From positions 1 to 64,000 of the forward strand of contig JAILJX010000072.1 of NCBI GenBank assembly GCA_024694365.1: 64,000 bases of DNA, written 5' to 3'. This document shows positions 8,636 to 16,995 of this stretch, piece by piece (the first letter of the stretch is position 1; each line of letters opens with the position of its first letter). The translations under genes were made by a program, and so were the position numbers. The notes below the pieces were generated by a model, which worked only from the letters and a program-made list of their open reading frames with translations, ran no database searches and was not told the origin of the DNA. This DNA comes from Kiritimatiellia bacterium (GTDB lineage Bacteria; Verrucomicrobiota; Kiritimatiellia; RFP12; UBA1067).

Positions 8636-9246
8636 TGACGCTGGTTTTGGACAGATCGTCGGAGCCGCAGAGCATGGCTCTGGAGGAGGACGGCGCCATA
8701 GTGGCGGCGGAGACGCTGGAGGGGACGGGGCCTCGCAGCGGCGGCTGGGCGCTGCGCGCGAGGGAGTTTCTCGGCGGACGCCGTCCCGGCCGCATCGTAT
8801 GCGGGACGGGGCCGGGGTCGTTCGCGGGGATAAGGGCGTCGCTGGCGTTCGCCCAGGGGTGGGCGCTGGGGGCGGGGTGCGAAGTCTTGGGGCTGCCCTC
8901 GCCGTGCGCGTGCTCGCGCGACGAAGGGCCGCTGGCGGTCGCGGGCGACGCGCGAAGGGGGATGTTCTGGCTGGCGCTTTTCGACGGACGCCGCCTCGTG
9001 CGCCCGGTTTTCCTGACAAGTGCGGCCGAAATCCACGCGTGCGTCCCGCAGTCCGCCGACGTCGTGTCGCCCGACGGGCGGCGCATAGGGGATTTTCTCG
9101 CGGAGACTTTCGCGGAGCGCTATCTGCCGGAGGGGGGCGCGCCGAGCGCCAAAGGGCTCGCCGAGGCGTATCTGGCGCGTCCGGAGCTGCTCGTGCGCGA
9201 GCCGCTGCCCATATACTTGAACCCAGCAGTGCGGACGGACAGATGA
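8632..9246 (+). CDS. tsaB: tRNA t6A biosynthesis protein TsaB
   Basis: Scaffold partner of TsaD in making threonylcarbamoyl-adenosine at position 37 of ANN-decoding tRNAs. The 204-residue product starts MTLVLDRSSEPQSMAL and carries the family hallmark GTGPGSFAGIRASLAFAQGW, ending in the typical PLPIYLNP segment. Two adjacent ATG codons (8632 and 8635) overlap the stop of the previous gene; either may be used. TsaD, TsaC and TsaE are not in this window. Confidence 0.87.
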   Translation: MMTLVLDRSSEPQSMALEEDGAIVAAETLEGTGPRSGGWALRAREFLGGRRPGRIVCGTGPGSFAGIRASLAFAQGWALGAGCEVLGLPSPCACSRDEGPLAVAGDARRGMFWLALFDGRRLVRPVFLTSAAEIHACVPQSADVVSPDGRRIGDFLAETFAERYLPEGGAPSAKGLAEAYLARPELLVREPLPIYLNPAVRTDR

Positions 9247-9995
9247 AATACCGCTATTTCTACCAGACGAAAGAGAACGAGAACAAGGAGGGGTGGATCT
9301 CCGCAAGGAACCGCGCCGAGGCGTACGCCGCGCTGCGCAAGCGGGGCATAAGGCCGTACAGGGTCGTCGGGAACGATCCGGTGGAGTGGCAGCCGTGGGC
9401 GGTCGGCGCGCTCGTCGCGGCGCTCGTGTTCGCGCTCATATGGGCGCTCGTCTTCCGCGCGCCCGGGCCGAGTCCGGAGCCGGCCGCGGAGGAGTCGCCG
9501 GCCGCGCCGGAGGCGCCGTTCGGGTTCCGCAGGGTGCAGCTTTGCGGAGACCCCGCCAGGATCGCGCAAGGCGAGGCGGAGGGGTGGACGGACGTCTTCC
9601 CGCTAGCGCTCGACCGGCTTCTCGCCGCGTACGCGCAGCCGGGGCGCACGGACATAGCGCCGCCGTCCGTTTCGGACGCCGAGGCGGAGGCGCTGGCCCG
9701 CGAGGCCGGGACGCCTCCCCCCGGGGTGCAGGGAGGCGATCCCGAAGAGATACGCATGATAAAGACGGCGGTCGCGGGGATGCGCAGGGAGATGGCGGAC
9801 TACCTGTCGGGCGATCCGGCGGCAACGGTGAAGGGGTATCTGGCGTTCCTCGAAGCGAGGCGCGCGGAGGAGATAGCGTTCCGCGAAGAGGCGCTCTCGG
9901 CGTGGCTCAGGATGCCCGCAGGGATAAAGAACGACGCGCGGATAAACATCAACGCGAGGTTGAGGGACAGGGGGCTTCGCGAAATAAAGGAGTGA
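9243..9995 (+). CDS. Unknown membrane protein with YRYFYQT / RAEAYAALRKRGI N-terminal domain
   Basis: I do not recognise a named family. The 250 residues begin with a compact basic domain (about 1-50: KEGWISARNRAEAYAALRKR, then GIRPYRV) reminiscent of the small domain that opens type II secretion GspF-like proteins. One membrane helix follows at about 55-75, then a Pro/Ala/Glu-rich linker and a helical C-terminal part with MRREMADYLSGD. Topology is probably N-in with the C-terminal part outside. It starts inside the tsaB stop codon (ATGA). Confidence 0.6.
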   Translation: MKYRYFYQTKENENKEGWISARNRAEAYAALRKRGIRPYRVVGNDPVEWQPWAVGALVAALVFALIWALVFRAPGPSPEPAAEESPAAPEAPFGFRRVQLCGDPARIAQGEAEGWTDVFPLALDRLLAAYAQPGRTDIAPPSVSDAEAEALAREAGTPPPGVQGGDPEEIRMIKTAVAGMRREMADYLSGDPAATVKGYLAFLEARRAEEIAFREEALSAWLRMPAGIKNDARININARLRDRGLREIKE

Positions 9996-10025
9996 GAGGC
10001 CCTGTCCGGGCGGAAGGAGGGTTGC

Positions 10026-10751
10026 GTGAAACTTGAACGCATATTGTCGTGGCTCGACCGGGTCCTGGAGCCCGGGAAGTTCGACGACGTATCCAACAAC
10101 GGGCTGCAGATATCGCGTCCGGACGGGGACGTGAGGCGCGTCGCGTTCGCGGTCGACGGGTCGCTGGCGTCGGTGCGCGCGGCGGCCGCGGCGGGGGCGC
10201 AGCTTCTCGTCGTGCATCACGGCATATCGTGGGGCGGCGGGATCAAGCGCATCGCGGGAGGGGAGTACGCTGTCGTGAAGGCGGCGATCGATTCGTCGCT
10301 CGCGCTCTATGCGATGCATCTGCCGCTGGACGCGAACAGGAGATACGGCAACAATCGGGAGATCGCGAGATTCCTCGGACTGACCGGGGTCCGGCCGGCG
10401 TTTTCGTGGCACGGCAACGTCATAGGCGTGACGGGCGTCGCGGCGAAGACGTGCGAGGTGCGTCTCGGCGCGGGCACCGTGCCGCTCGAGAAGGGCCGCC
10501 GCGTCGGGGTGTGCTCGGGCGGGGCGGGCGAATTCGCGTCCGAGGCGAAAGCGCTAGGCTGCAGCGTGTTCGTCACCGGGGAGGCGTCGTGGGGAGAGGT
10601 CGTGGCGGCCGAGAACAGCGGCGCGAGGATGGTCTGCTGCGGACACTACGAGACGGAGACTTTCGGGGTGAAGGCGCTCGCGAAGGGGCTCTCGGCCTCG
10701 CTCGGGGCGGATGCGGTTTTCGTCGGACGCGACGGAGGTTGCGGGCGGTGA
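10026..10751 (+). CDS. Nif3-like dinuclear metal centre protein
   Basis: Member of the YbgI/YqfO (Nif3) family, which forms hexamers with a two-metal site. The metal-binding pattern is present: LLVVHHGI for the paired His, the PLD motif in MHLPLDANRRYGNN, and a late CGHYETE. The 241-residue length fits the form without the PII-like insert. It starts at a GTG with GGAGG about 8 bases upstream. The true substrate of this family is uncertain despite the 'GTP cyclohydrolase 1 type 2' label. Its stop overlaps the next start (GTGA). Confidence 0.85.
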   Translation: MKLERILSWLDRVLEPGKFDDVSNNGLQISRPDGDVRRVAFAVDGSLASVRAAAAAGAQLLVVHHGISWGGGIKRIAGGEYAVVKAAIDSSLALYAMHLPLDANRRYGNNREIARFLGLTGVRPAFSWHGNVIGVTGVAAKTCEVRLGAGTVPLEKGRRVGVCSGGAGEFASEAKALGCSVFVTGEASWGEVVAAENSGARMVCCGHYETETFGVKALAKGLSASLGADAVFVGRDGGCGR

Positions 10752-11074
10752 AGGAGCCGGTCGCGGCGGGGCTTCTTTTCGACGCCGGGGCGGCCGTAAG
10801 GCGCCGGCGCCTGGGCATGAACCTCTCGCAGAGGGAGGTCGCGGCCAGGGCGGGGGTGTGCTGCACGGCGGTGCTGCACCTCGAGGAGGGGCGCGGCGTT
10901 TCGCTGAAGACCTTCCTCGCCGTATGCGTCGCGCTCGGGGCGGCGGATTGGATCGGGGGCTTCGCGCGGGAAGGCGGCGGGGAGGGCGTGCGCTGCCACG
11001 CATACGGCGGCAGGGACGCGAAGGCAAAGGGGAAGAAGAATGGAAAGCGCGGAAAAGGTCTTTCTCGATCCTAG
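10748..11074 (+). CDS. XRE-family helix-turn-helix regulator
   Basis: 108-residue DNA-binding protein starting at a GTG inside the Nif3 stop. The HTH is at about residues 12-65 (AAVRRRRLGMNLSQREVAAR, then AGVCCTAVLHLEEGRG). The C-terminus is basic (GRDAKAKGKKNGKRGKG). The next gene starts 35 bases before its end. It could control this gene run; no operator is visible. Confidence 0.8.
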   Translation: MKEPVAAGLLFDAGAAVRRRRLGMNLSQREVAARAGVCCTAVLHLEEGRGVSLKTFLAVCVALGAADWIGGFAREGGGEGVRCHAYGGRDAKAKGKKNGKRGKGLSRS

Positions 11075-13688
11075 GCGCAAGCCTCTCGACGCGATGGCCG
11101 ACTGGTTCGCGTCGCGCGCGAGGACGGATCCGTCCGGGGCGGTGTCGCTCGCCCACATTCTGGCGGTCGTCCCGACCGCGCAGTCGGGCAGGCGCCTGCG
11201 CCTGGCGCTGGCGAGGCGGTTTCCGCAGGGTCTGCTGCCGCCGCGCGTCGCGATGCCGGCGCAGCTTCTCGCCGTGGAGGGCGGGGAGCCCGCGGCGACA
11301 AGGACCGACGTCCTCGTGGCCTTCTGGGAGGCCCGCGGCGGAAAAGACTCCTTCGACGTCGCCGCGCAGCTGGCCGAAATAAGGGCGGTTCTCGCCTCGC
11401 GCGCGCTTTCCTTCGCCGACGTGGCGGGACGGATAGGGGATGTTCTGAAGACGGAATTCGCCGACGCCGAGGCCGAGCGCTGGCGCGGCCTGGCGGAGAC
11501 GGAGGCGCTCTACGTCGCGGCGCTGAAGCGCCGCGGGAAGCGCGATCCGCTCGAGGCGACGCTCTCAGCGCTCGCCTCGCCGGTGCGTCCCGAAGGCGTG
11601 GAGGAGGCGGTCGTCGCGTGCGTTCTCGATCCGCTGCCGCTCATGGAGATGGCGCTTGGCGCAATGGGGCTGGAGCGTGTGACGGAGCTTCTGCCGGGTC
11701 CGCTCCCGGCGGGGGAGTCGCCGCTCGCGCGCGTGCGCATATTCCCGTGCGCGACGGGGGCGTCGGAGGCGGCGGGGATAGCCGGCGTCTTCGGTTCGGT
11801 GAAGCCCGGCGAGGCGCTGCCGGCGCTTTGCGTGGCGGACGCCTCGCTGTACCCGGAGATTCAGGGCGCGATGGAGGCGAAGGGCCTGAAGCTGCACAAT
11901 CCGTCTTCGACGCCGCTCTCGTCGTCGTCGCTCGGGCATCTCGCTTCCATGATCGCCGCGCTCAAGCGGACGTCGTCGTACGGGGTGTTCTCGGCGTTCG
12001 TCCGCTGCGGAGACGTGCGCAGATGGCTGCGCTCGTCGCTCGGGATGGATGCGGAGGGGCTCGTCGGGGCGCTGGAGGAGCTCGACAGGCGCCAGGCGCA
12101 GATACTGCCGGAGACGGTCGACGACATACGGCCGCGGACCTCGGGCGCGCTCAGAAACATCTTCGAGTTCATCGCGAAGGAACTGCGCAAAAGGACGGTC
12201 CGGGACATGCTGAAGTCGATATTCTCGGAGGTGCCCCTCGACGTGCGCAACCCCGCATCGCGGGAGTTCGCGGCCGCCGCGCTCGCCCTCAAGGGGCTTC
12301 TCGACGAGTGTTTCTGCGAGTCCGTCCCCGAACAGGCGAGACTGGAGCTGTTCGAGAGGCGGCTCGGGGAGACGGGATACTCGCTCGAGCCCGACGAAGG
12401 GGACGCGATTCTCGCCGACGGATGGCTGGAGCTTCCGTATCTCGATGCGGACGAACTCGTCATATCGGGGATGAGCGAAGGCTGCGTGCCGGAAAGCGTC
12501 GTAGGCCATGCGTTCCTGCCGGATTCGCTGAGAAGGGCCCTGTCGCTGCCGGACAACCATTCGCGCGCTCTGCGCGACAGGCGCATTCTCGAGATGGCGC
12601 TCGCCTGCAGGGATGCTTCGGCCGTGAGGGTGTACTTCCATTCCGCGGACGCGGCGGGGAACGCGCTCAAGCCGTCGCGGCTCCTTTTCGAGGGGGTGGA
12701 CGACGCGGTGCTCGCCGCGAGGGCGAAAAGGCTCTACTCCGCGGCGGCGGGGACGCCCGACTCGCCCGCCGCCGATTTCCCGTCCGCCTGGCGGCTTCGC
12801 CTGCCGTTTCCGCCGCAGCGCGGCCTGCTCGCGCACGTCTCGCCGTCGGGGATGGACGAATATCTCAACTGTCCGTTCACATACTTCCTCAAGAAGACGT
12901 TCGGGGAGAGGATGGACGACCGGGCCGACGAACTCGATCCGTCCGAATTCGGCAGCCTCGTGCACGAGGCGCTGGAGGGGTGGGCGCTGGGGGAGCTTGC
13001 GGATTCCGGCTCAGCGCCCGCGATAGCGGCGGATCTCTCCGCGAGGGTGGATGCGATCCTCGGCGGACGCTTCGGCACGGCCGTGCCGGCGATCGTCGCG
13101 CTGCAGGGGGAGAGCGCGAAGAGGAGGCTCGCCGATTTCGCGCGGATACAGGCGGCGAGGCGGGCGCAGGGATGGCGCATAGCGGCCTCGGAGCGCAGGC
13201 TCGAAGTGATGTACGGGCACACGCGCATCCACGGACGCTGCGACAGGATCGACTACAACGACGCTCTCGGGGAATGGTGCGTCATAGACTACAAGACGTG
13301 GGACTCGGCCGGCAGGCAGAGGGCGAGCCTGCAGCTGCCGCTCTACTGCGCGATGCTCGACGCCGATCCCGACCCCGCGTTCGCGGACGCGAAACTGGAG
13401 AGGATATCCTCCGCCTACTGCATCCTCGGGCAGACGGCGGACGACGTATGCTTCTCGGAGCCGTCCGGGGGGGAGCTCGTCCCCGAGGCCGAAATGGAGG
13501 TTCGCCGGCTCATAGACCGCATGGAGAGGGGCATATTCTGGCCTCCCTCCACGGATTGCCGCTGGCGGTACGATTTCGCGGACTGGATATACGGTTCGCC
13601 CGCCGAAAGCGTCGATCCGGCCTGGATCGCGGACCAGGAAAGGCGCATAGCCGGGCTTGATGAGGCTTTTTCCCGGTCCCCCCGTTGA
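11040..13688 (+). CDS. AddB-like PD-(D/E)XK nuclease / inactivated helicase
   Basis: 882-residue member of the RecB/AddB group, which processes double-strand ends. The C-terminal nuclease is clear: SPSGMDEYLNCPFTYFLKK opens it, the conserved His is in FGSLVHEALEGW, and the active site follows as GRCDRIDY and CVIDYKTWD with QLPLYCAML. The N-terminal helicase-like part (AHILAVVPTAQSGRRLRLAL) lacks a Walker A GxGKT, so ATP use is doubtful. AddA is not in the window. An alternative name is a generic PD-(D/E)XK nuclease family protein. Its TGA stop lies inside the -35 of the rplU promoter. Confidence 0.8.
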   Translation: MESAEKVFLDPRRKPLDAMADWFASRARTDPSGAVSLAHILAVVPTAQSGRRLRLALARRFPQGLLPPRVAMPAQLLAVEGGEPAATRTDVLVAFWEARGGKDSFDVAAQLAEIRAVLASRALSFADVAGRIGDVLKTEFADAEAERWRGLAETEALYVAALKRRGKRDPLEATLSALASPVRPEGVEEAVVACVLDPLPLMEMALGAMGLERVTELLPGPLPAGESPLARVRIFPCATGASEAAGIAGVFGSVKPGEALPALCVADASLYPEIQGAMEAKGLKLHNPSSTPLSSSSLGHLASMIAALKRTSSYGVFSAFVRCGDVRRWLRSSLGMDAEGLVGALEELDRRQAQILPETVDDIRPRTSGALRNIFEFIAKELRKRTVRDMLKSIFSEVPLDVRNPASREFAAAALALKGLLDECFCESVPEQARLELFERRLGETGYSLEPDEGDAILADGWLELPYLDADELVISGMSEGCVPESVVGHAFLPDSLRRALSLPDNHSRALRDRRILEMALACRDASAVRVYFHSADAAGNALKPSRLLFEGVDDAVLAARAKRLYSAAAGTPDSPAADFPSAWRLRLPFPPQRGLLAHVSPSGMDEYLNCPFTYFLKKTFGERMDDRADELDPSEFGSLVHEALEGWALGELADSGSAPAIAADLSARVDAILGGRFGTAVPAIVALQGESAKRRLADFARIQAARRAQGWRIAASERRLEVMYGHTRIHGRCDRIDYNDALGEWCVIDYKTWDSAGRQRASLQLPLYCAMLDADPDPAFADAKLERISSAYCILGQTADDVCFSEPSGGELVPEAEMEVRRLIDRMERGIFWPPSTDCRWRYDFADWIYGSPAESVDPAWIADQERRIAGLDEAFSRSPR

Positions 13689-13714
13689 CGGCGACGGCCG
13701 GTTTTTGGTATAAT
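13685..13714 (+). promoter_or_regulatory. rplU-rpmA promoter
   Basis: TTGACG at 13685-13690, an 18-base spacer ending TTTTTGG, and TATAAT at 13709-13714. This is the best -35/-10 pair in the window. The upstream gene's TGA stop (13686-13688) is part of the -35. The expected start is near 13721. Confidence 0.85.
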
Positions 13715-13717
13715 ATG

Positions 13718-13754
13718 CGCTCCAGTTCTTCGTGGGAAGACCACAAGGAGAGCG
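13718..13754 (+). promoter_or_regulatory. Possible two-tier hairpin in the rplU leader
   Basis: CGCTC (13718-13722) can pair with GAGCG (13750-13754), enclosing TCTTC/GAAGA. It sits at the very 5' end of the inferred transcript. A role in L21 autocontrol is possible, as leaders of this kind exist for rplU in other bacteria, but the pairing is short. Confidence 0.3.
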
Positions 13755-13783
13755 GAAAAGACACCAAAACAAGGAAAATCGAA

Positions 13784-14098
13784 ATGGAAGCATACGCTGT
13801 ACTCGAAACCGGCGGCAAGCAGACGCTTGTCAAGGTCGGCGACAAGATCGAGATTGAAAAGCTCTCGGTCGAGGCCGGTCAGGATGCCGTTCTCACCACG
13901 GTCTGCGCCGTGAGCGACGGCACGACACTCAAGGTCGGGAAGCCCTACGTCGAAGGAGCCTCCGTCACGCTTGCGATCAGCGGTCACAAGCGCGGCAAGA
14001 AGGTGATCAATTTCAAGGCGAAGCGCCGCAAAGGCGACCGCCGTCTCGTCGGCCACCGCCAGTCGCTGACCGTCGCCACAGTCAAGGCCATAGCATAA
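13784..14098 (+). CDS. rplU: 50S ribosomal protein bL21
   Basis: Large-subunit protein binding 23S rRNA. The 104 residues start MEAYAVLETGGKQTLVKVGD and end with the basic KAKRRKGDRRLVGHRQ segment, both typical. The ATG at 13784 has AAGGAAA upstream and gives the standard N-terminus. It is followed by rpmA after 12 bases, the conserved pair. Confidence 0.96.
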   Translation: MEAYAVLETGGKQTLVKVGDKIEIEKLSVEAGQDAVLTTVCAVSDGTTLKVGKPYVEGASVTLAISGHKRGKKVINFKAKRRKGDRRLVGHRQSLTVATVKAIA

Positions 14099-14110
14099 GG
14101 AGGAAAGACA

Positions 14111-14347
14111 ATGGCTACTTCCGCATCTGCACGCAACGGCCGCGATTCGAATCCGCAGTACCTCGGCGTAAAGGCGTATGACGGGCAGCTTCTCAAGGCG
14201 GGCTCGATCATCGTGCGCCAGCGCGGCACCAAGATCCACCCCGGCAAGAACGTCGGCCAGGGCCGCGATTTCACCCTCTTCGCCCTCAGGGACGGCAAGG
14301 TGAAGTTCATCAAGGACGGCAAGGTCGTCACCATCGTCGAGGCGTAA
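14111..14347 (+). CDS. rpmA: 50S ribosomal protein bL27
   Basis: Large-subunit protein whose N-terminal tail reaches the peptidyl transferase centre. The 78 residues contain [35 protein letters not shown] and the GRDFTLFAL end. The N-terminus ([13 protein letters not shown]) has no Firmicutes-type cleavable extension and differs from the usual MAHKKG start, lacking its Lys-rich tip. AGGAGG precedes the ATG. Confidence 0.95.
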   Translation: MATSASARNGRDSNPQYLGVKAYDGQLLKAGSIIVRQRGTKIHPGKNVGQGRDFTLFALRDGKVKFIKDGKVVTIVEA

Positions 14348-14366
14348 GCCGCCCGGCGCCGGAGGA

Positions 14367-14399
14367 AAGGCCGTTCCGCCATCCGCGGGGCGGCCTTTT
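14367..14399 (+). terminator. Probable terminator after rpmA, overlapping the obg promoter
   Basis: AAGGCCG pairs with CGGCCTT, enclosing CCGC/GCGG, and ends in TTTT. The T tract is also the upstream part of the obg promoter (TTTTGTGGTATAAT), so termination and initiation signals share bases. Confidence 0.6.
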
Positions 14400-14401
14400 G
14401 T

Positions 14402-14409
14402 GGTATAAT
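14402..14409 (+). promoter_or_regulatory. obg promoter, leaderless type
   Basis: TGG then TATAAT at 14404-14409 followed by AT. The expected start is near 14416, about 3 bases before the obg ATG at 14419, with no room for a ribosome binding site. Confidence 0.75.
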
Positions 14410-14418
14410 ATACATTCG

Positions 14419-15579
14419 ATGAAAGCGAAGACATTCATAGACCAGATCGAGGTGCTCGTGCGCTCCGGGCGCGGGGGCGATGGGGCGATGTCCATGCGCC
14501 GCGAGGCGCTCGTCGAGTTCGGCGGGCCCGACGGCGGCGACGGCGGGCGCGGCGGAGACGTAGTCTTCAAGGCGTCGGAGCACATCAACTCGCTGCTCAA
14601 CCTCTACTACGACCCCAAGTGCATCGCGCAGGACGGCGGGCCCGGCCAGGGGCAGAAGATGTACGGAAAGCGCGGGAAGGATCTCGTCGTCCCCGTTCCG
14701 CTCGGCACGGAGGTCTACGACGCCGACACCGGGCTTCTCGTGGCGGACATCACGGAGCCCGGGCAGAGGGTGGTCGTCGCAAAGGGCGGCGCGGGCGGCT
14801 TCGGGAACGTGCATTTCAAGTCGTCCGTGAACCAGGCCCCCACGGAGCACACGCCGGGCGGGGAGCCCGAGGAGCGCAGGCTGAGGCTGGAGCTCAAGAC
14901 GATAGCCGATGCGGGGCTTCTGGGTTTTCCCAACGCGGGCAAGAGCTCTCTTCTCGCCGCGCTCTCCTCCGCCACGCCGAAGATCGCGAGCTATCCTTTC
15001 ACGACGCTCAATCCGATCGTCGGCACGATAGTCTACGACGATTACGCGAAGATAGCGATGGCGGACGTGCCCGGAATAATAGAGGGGGCGGCGAAGGGCG
15101 TGGGGCTGGGGCTCGCGTTCCTCAAGCACCTGGAGCGCTCGAAGATGCTCGTCTACGTGATAGACATGGCGGGGACGGACAACCGCGAACCGTGGACGGA
15201 TTACGGGGTGCTGAAGAAAGAGATCGACGAGTATTCCGCAGAGCTCGCCGGGAGGCCGTCGCTCGTCGTCGCCAACAAGATGGATTCGGAGGCGGCCAAG
15301 GAGAATCTCGCGCGGTTCGTGGAGGAGACGGGCGTGACGCCCATATCCATCTCCTGCGCGACGGGCGAGGGGCTGGACGAATTCAGGAGAAGGCTCCGCG
15401 AAGCCGTCAACCCGAAGATATTCTTTCACCACACGCATCAGGAGCACGGCATGGACCTCGGCGAAATGCCCGATACGACAGGCGACGAGATACCGGCCGG
15501 GGCGCTGAAGTTCGCCACGTTCCTGAAGCTGGAAAAGCCGAAGGCTAAGAGCCATCCGAGCCGCGGCAACATACACTGA
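14419..15579 (+). CDS. obg: Obg family GTPase
   Basis: Essential GTPase linked to 50S assembly and stress responses. The 386 residues have the glycine-rich Obg fold (RSGRGGDGAMSMRREA, GGPDGGDGGRGGDVVF) at about 1-158, then the G domain with GFPNAGKSSLL (P-loop), TTLNP, DVPG, NKMD and SCATGEG (G5). The C-terminus is short and lacks a long acidic tail. The ATG at 14419 matches the family N-terminus (MKAKTFIDQIEVLVRSG) and lies directly at the inferred transcription start. It follows rplU-rpmA as in most bacteria. Confidence 0.95.
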   Translation: MKAKTFIDQIEVLVRSGRGGDGAMSMRREALVEFGGPDGGDGGRGGDVVFKASEHINSLLNLYYDPKCIAQDGGPGQGQKMYGKRGKDLVVPVPLGTEVYDADTGLLVADITEPGQRVVVAKGGAGGFGNVHFKSSVNQAPTEHTPGGEPEERRLRLELKTIADAGLLGFPNAGKSSLLAALSSATPKIASYPFTTLNPIVGTIVYDDYAKIAMADVPGIIEGAAKGVGLGLAFLKHLERSKMLVYVIDMAGTDNREPWTDYGVLKKEIDEYSAELAGRPSLVVANKMDSEAAKENLARFVEETGVTPISISCATGEGLDEFRRRLREAVNPKIFFHHTHQEHGMDLGEMPDTTGDEIPAGALKFATFLKLEKPKAKSHPSRGNIH

Positions 15580-15592
15580 AAAGGGGGGTAGG

Positions 15593-16369
15593 ATGAAAAA
15601 GTGGAATGCGGCGTCGGTCAGGGCGTCGAAGGGAGTGAGGAAGCTCGGCTGCTGCACGGCGTACGATGCGTGCTTTGCGCGCCTGGCGGACGAGGCGGGC
15701 GTGCCCGTGCTGCTCGTAGGCGACTCGATGGGGATGGTCGTTCTCGGCTACGGGACGACGCTCCCGGTGAAGATGGAGGAGACGCTCTCGGCCGTGGCGG
15801 CCGTTTCGCGCGGAGCGAAGGACGCGATGGTCGTCGCGGATCTCCCGTTCGGCAGCTACCAGTGCGGCGAAGACGAGGCGATGGCGAACGCGGTGAAGTG
15901 CCTGCAGGCGGGGGCCGACGCCGTCAAGCTCGAGGGCGCGACGGACCGCGTCTGCTCGCTCATAAGGCGCCTTGTCGAGGCGGGGATCCCCGTCCTCGCG
16001 CATGTCGGCATGACGCCGCAGTCGGTCAACGAATACGGCGGATTCAAGAAGCAGGGCAAGACGCGCGAGGCGGCGGAGAGGGTGATGGCCGACGCGAAAG
16101 CGGTCGAGGCCGCGGGCGCGTTCGCCGTGACGCTGGAGTGCATACCCGCGGAGCTGGCGGCCGAGATAACGGCCGCGCTGAAGATAGTGACCGTCGGCAT
16201 AGGCGCGGGGCCGGTCTGCGATGCGCAGTGGCTCGTCATGCACGATCTTCTGGGCCTCAACGAAAAGGCCCCGTCCTTCGTCAAGCAGTACGCAAACCTC
16301 GCGGGGGAGGTCCGCCGGGCGTTCGCGAAATACGTGGGCGAGGTGGCGGACGGCGTTTTCCCGGGATGA
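15593..16369 (+). CDS. panB: 3-methyl-2-oxobutanoate hydroxymethyltransferase
   Basis: First committed step of pantothenate (and so CoA) synthesis: adds a hydroxymethyl group from methylene-tetrahydrofolate to ketoisovalerate, giving ketopantoate. The 258 residues show the family motifs TAYDACFARLADEAGVPVLL, VGDSMGMVVLGYGTTLPV (metal-binding Asp), ADLPFGSY, KLEGA, HVGMTPQSVNEYGGFK and VTVGIGAGPVCDAQ. GGGGGTAGG precedes the ATG. No panC or panD is nearby. Its stop overlaps queH. Confidence 0.96.
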   Translation: MKKWNAASVRASKGVRKLGCCTAYDACFARLADEAGVPVLLVGDSMGMVVLGYGTTLPVKMEETLSAVAAVSRGAKDAMVVADLPFGSYQCGEDEAMANAVKCLQAGADAVKLEGATDRVCSLIRRLVEAGIPVLAHVGMTPQSVNEYGGFKKQGKTREAAERVMADAKAVEAAGAFAVTLECIPAELAAEITAALKIVTVGIGAGPVCDAQWLVMHDLLGLNEKAPSFVKQYANLAGEVRRAFAKYVGEVADGVFPG

Positions 16370-16923
16370 AGGTTCTTCTGCATGCGTGCTGCGGACCTTG
16401 CGCCAGCGCATGCGTCCCGAGGCTCGTGGACGAAGGCCACGAGGTGACGCTCTTTTTCTCCAACTCGAACATAGACACCGCGGCCGAATTCGGGCGCAGG
16501 CGCGAGGCGGCGGCCAGGCTTGCGGAAAACGACGGGGTGGGGATCGTGACGGACCCCTACGACCACGGGGCGTGGCTCGAGGAGGCGGCGCGGGGGTTCG
16601 AGGACGCGCCGGAGAGGGGGGAGCGCTGCGCGAGATGCTTCCGCTTCAGCCTCAAGCGCGCGGCCGCATACGCCGCCGCGCACGGATACGACGCGTTCGC
16701 GACGTCGCTGACGGTGAGTCCGCACAAGGTCTCCCGGACCGTGTTCGCCGCATCCGCCGATCCGCGTTTCATGCATGCGGATTTCAAGAAGAAGGACGGC
16801 TTCAAGCTGTCGGTGAAGCGGTCGGCCGAGCTTGGGCTCTACCGCCAAAGTTACTGCGGATGCGAGTTTTCCCGACAGGCCGCGGCCAAAAATGGTATAA
16901 TATCCGGAAACAAGGACCTGTAG
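16366..16923 (+). CDS. queH: Epoxyqueuosine reductase QueH
   Basis: Last step of queuosine synthesis in tRNA, the cobalamin-independent form. The 185 residues have the hallmark paired cysteines: HACCGPCASAC at the N-terminus, CARCFRF in the middle, and YCGCEFS near the C-terminus, together with TSLTVSPHK. It starts inside the panB stop (ATGA). The last 21 codons contain a TGGTATAAT promoter, and the stop TAG (16921-16923) lies within the tRNA-Arg gene, so the two genes overlap by 10 bases. Confidence 0.93.
   Translation: MKVLLHACCGPCASACVPRLVDEGHEVTLFFSNSNIDTAAEFGRRREAAARLAENDGVGIVTDPYDHGAWLEEAARGFEDAPERGERCARCFRFSLKRAAAYAAAHGYDAFATSLTVSPHKVSRTVFAASADPRFMHADFKKKDGFKLSVKRSAELGLYRQSYCGCEFSRQAAAKNGIISGNKDL
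16872..16901 (+). promoter_or_regulatory. tRNA-Arg promoter inside queH
   Basis: CCGACA at 16872-16877, an 18-base spacer and TGGTATAAT with TATAAT at 16896-16901. The expected start is near 16908, six bases before the tRNA. The whole promoter is coding sequence of queH. Confidence 0.75.
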
Positions 16924-16990
16924 CTCATCAGGACAGAGCAGCTGCCTTCTAAGCAGCGGGTAGTGGGTTCGAGTCCCGCCAGGTCCGCCA
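16914..16990 (+). tRNA. tRNA-Arg (anticodon UCU), CCA encoded
   Basis: A complete cloverleaf: acceptor GGACCTG/CAGGTCC, D stem GCTC/GAGC, anticodon stem GCTGC/GCAGC with loop CTTCTAA (anticodon TCT), T arm GTGGG TTCGAGT CCCGC (one G-C to G-G style position aside), discriminator G and encoded CCA. It reads AGA and AGG, and AGG is common in the non-ribosomal genes here. It overlaps the queH stop and is followed 5 bases later by the next gene. Confidence 0.95.
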
Positions 16991-16995
16991 ACGCA

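Noticed and set aside
13984-15657. 557-codon open frame on the minus strand
   Set aside because: Antisense to rplU, rpmA and obg, all of which are certain genes.
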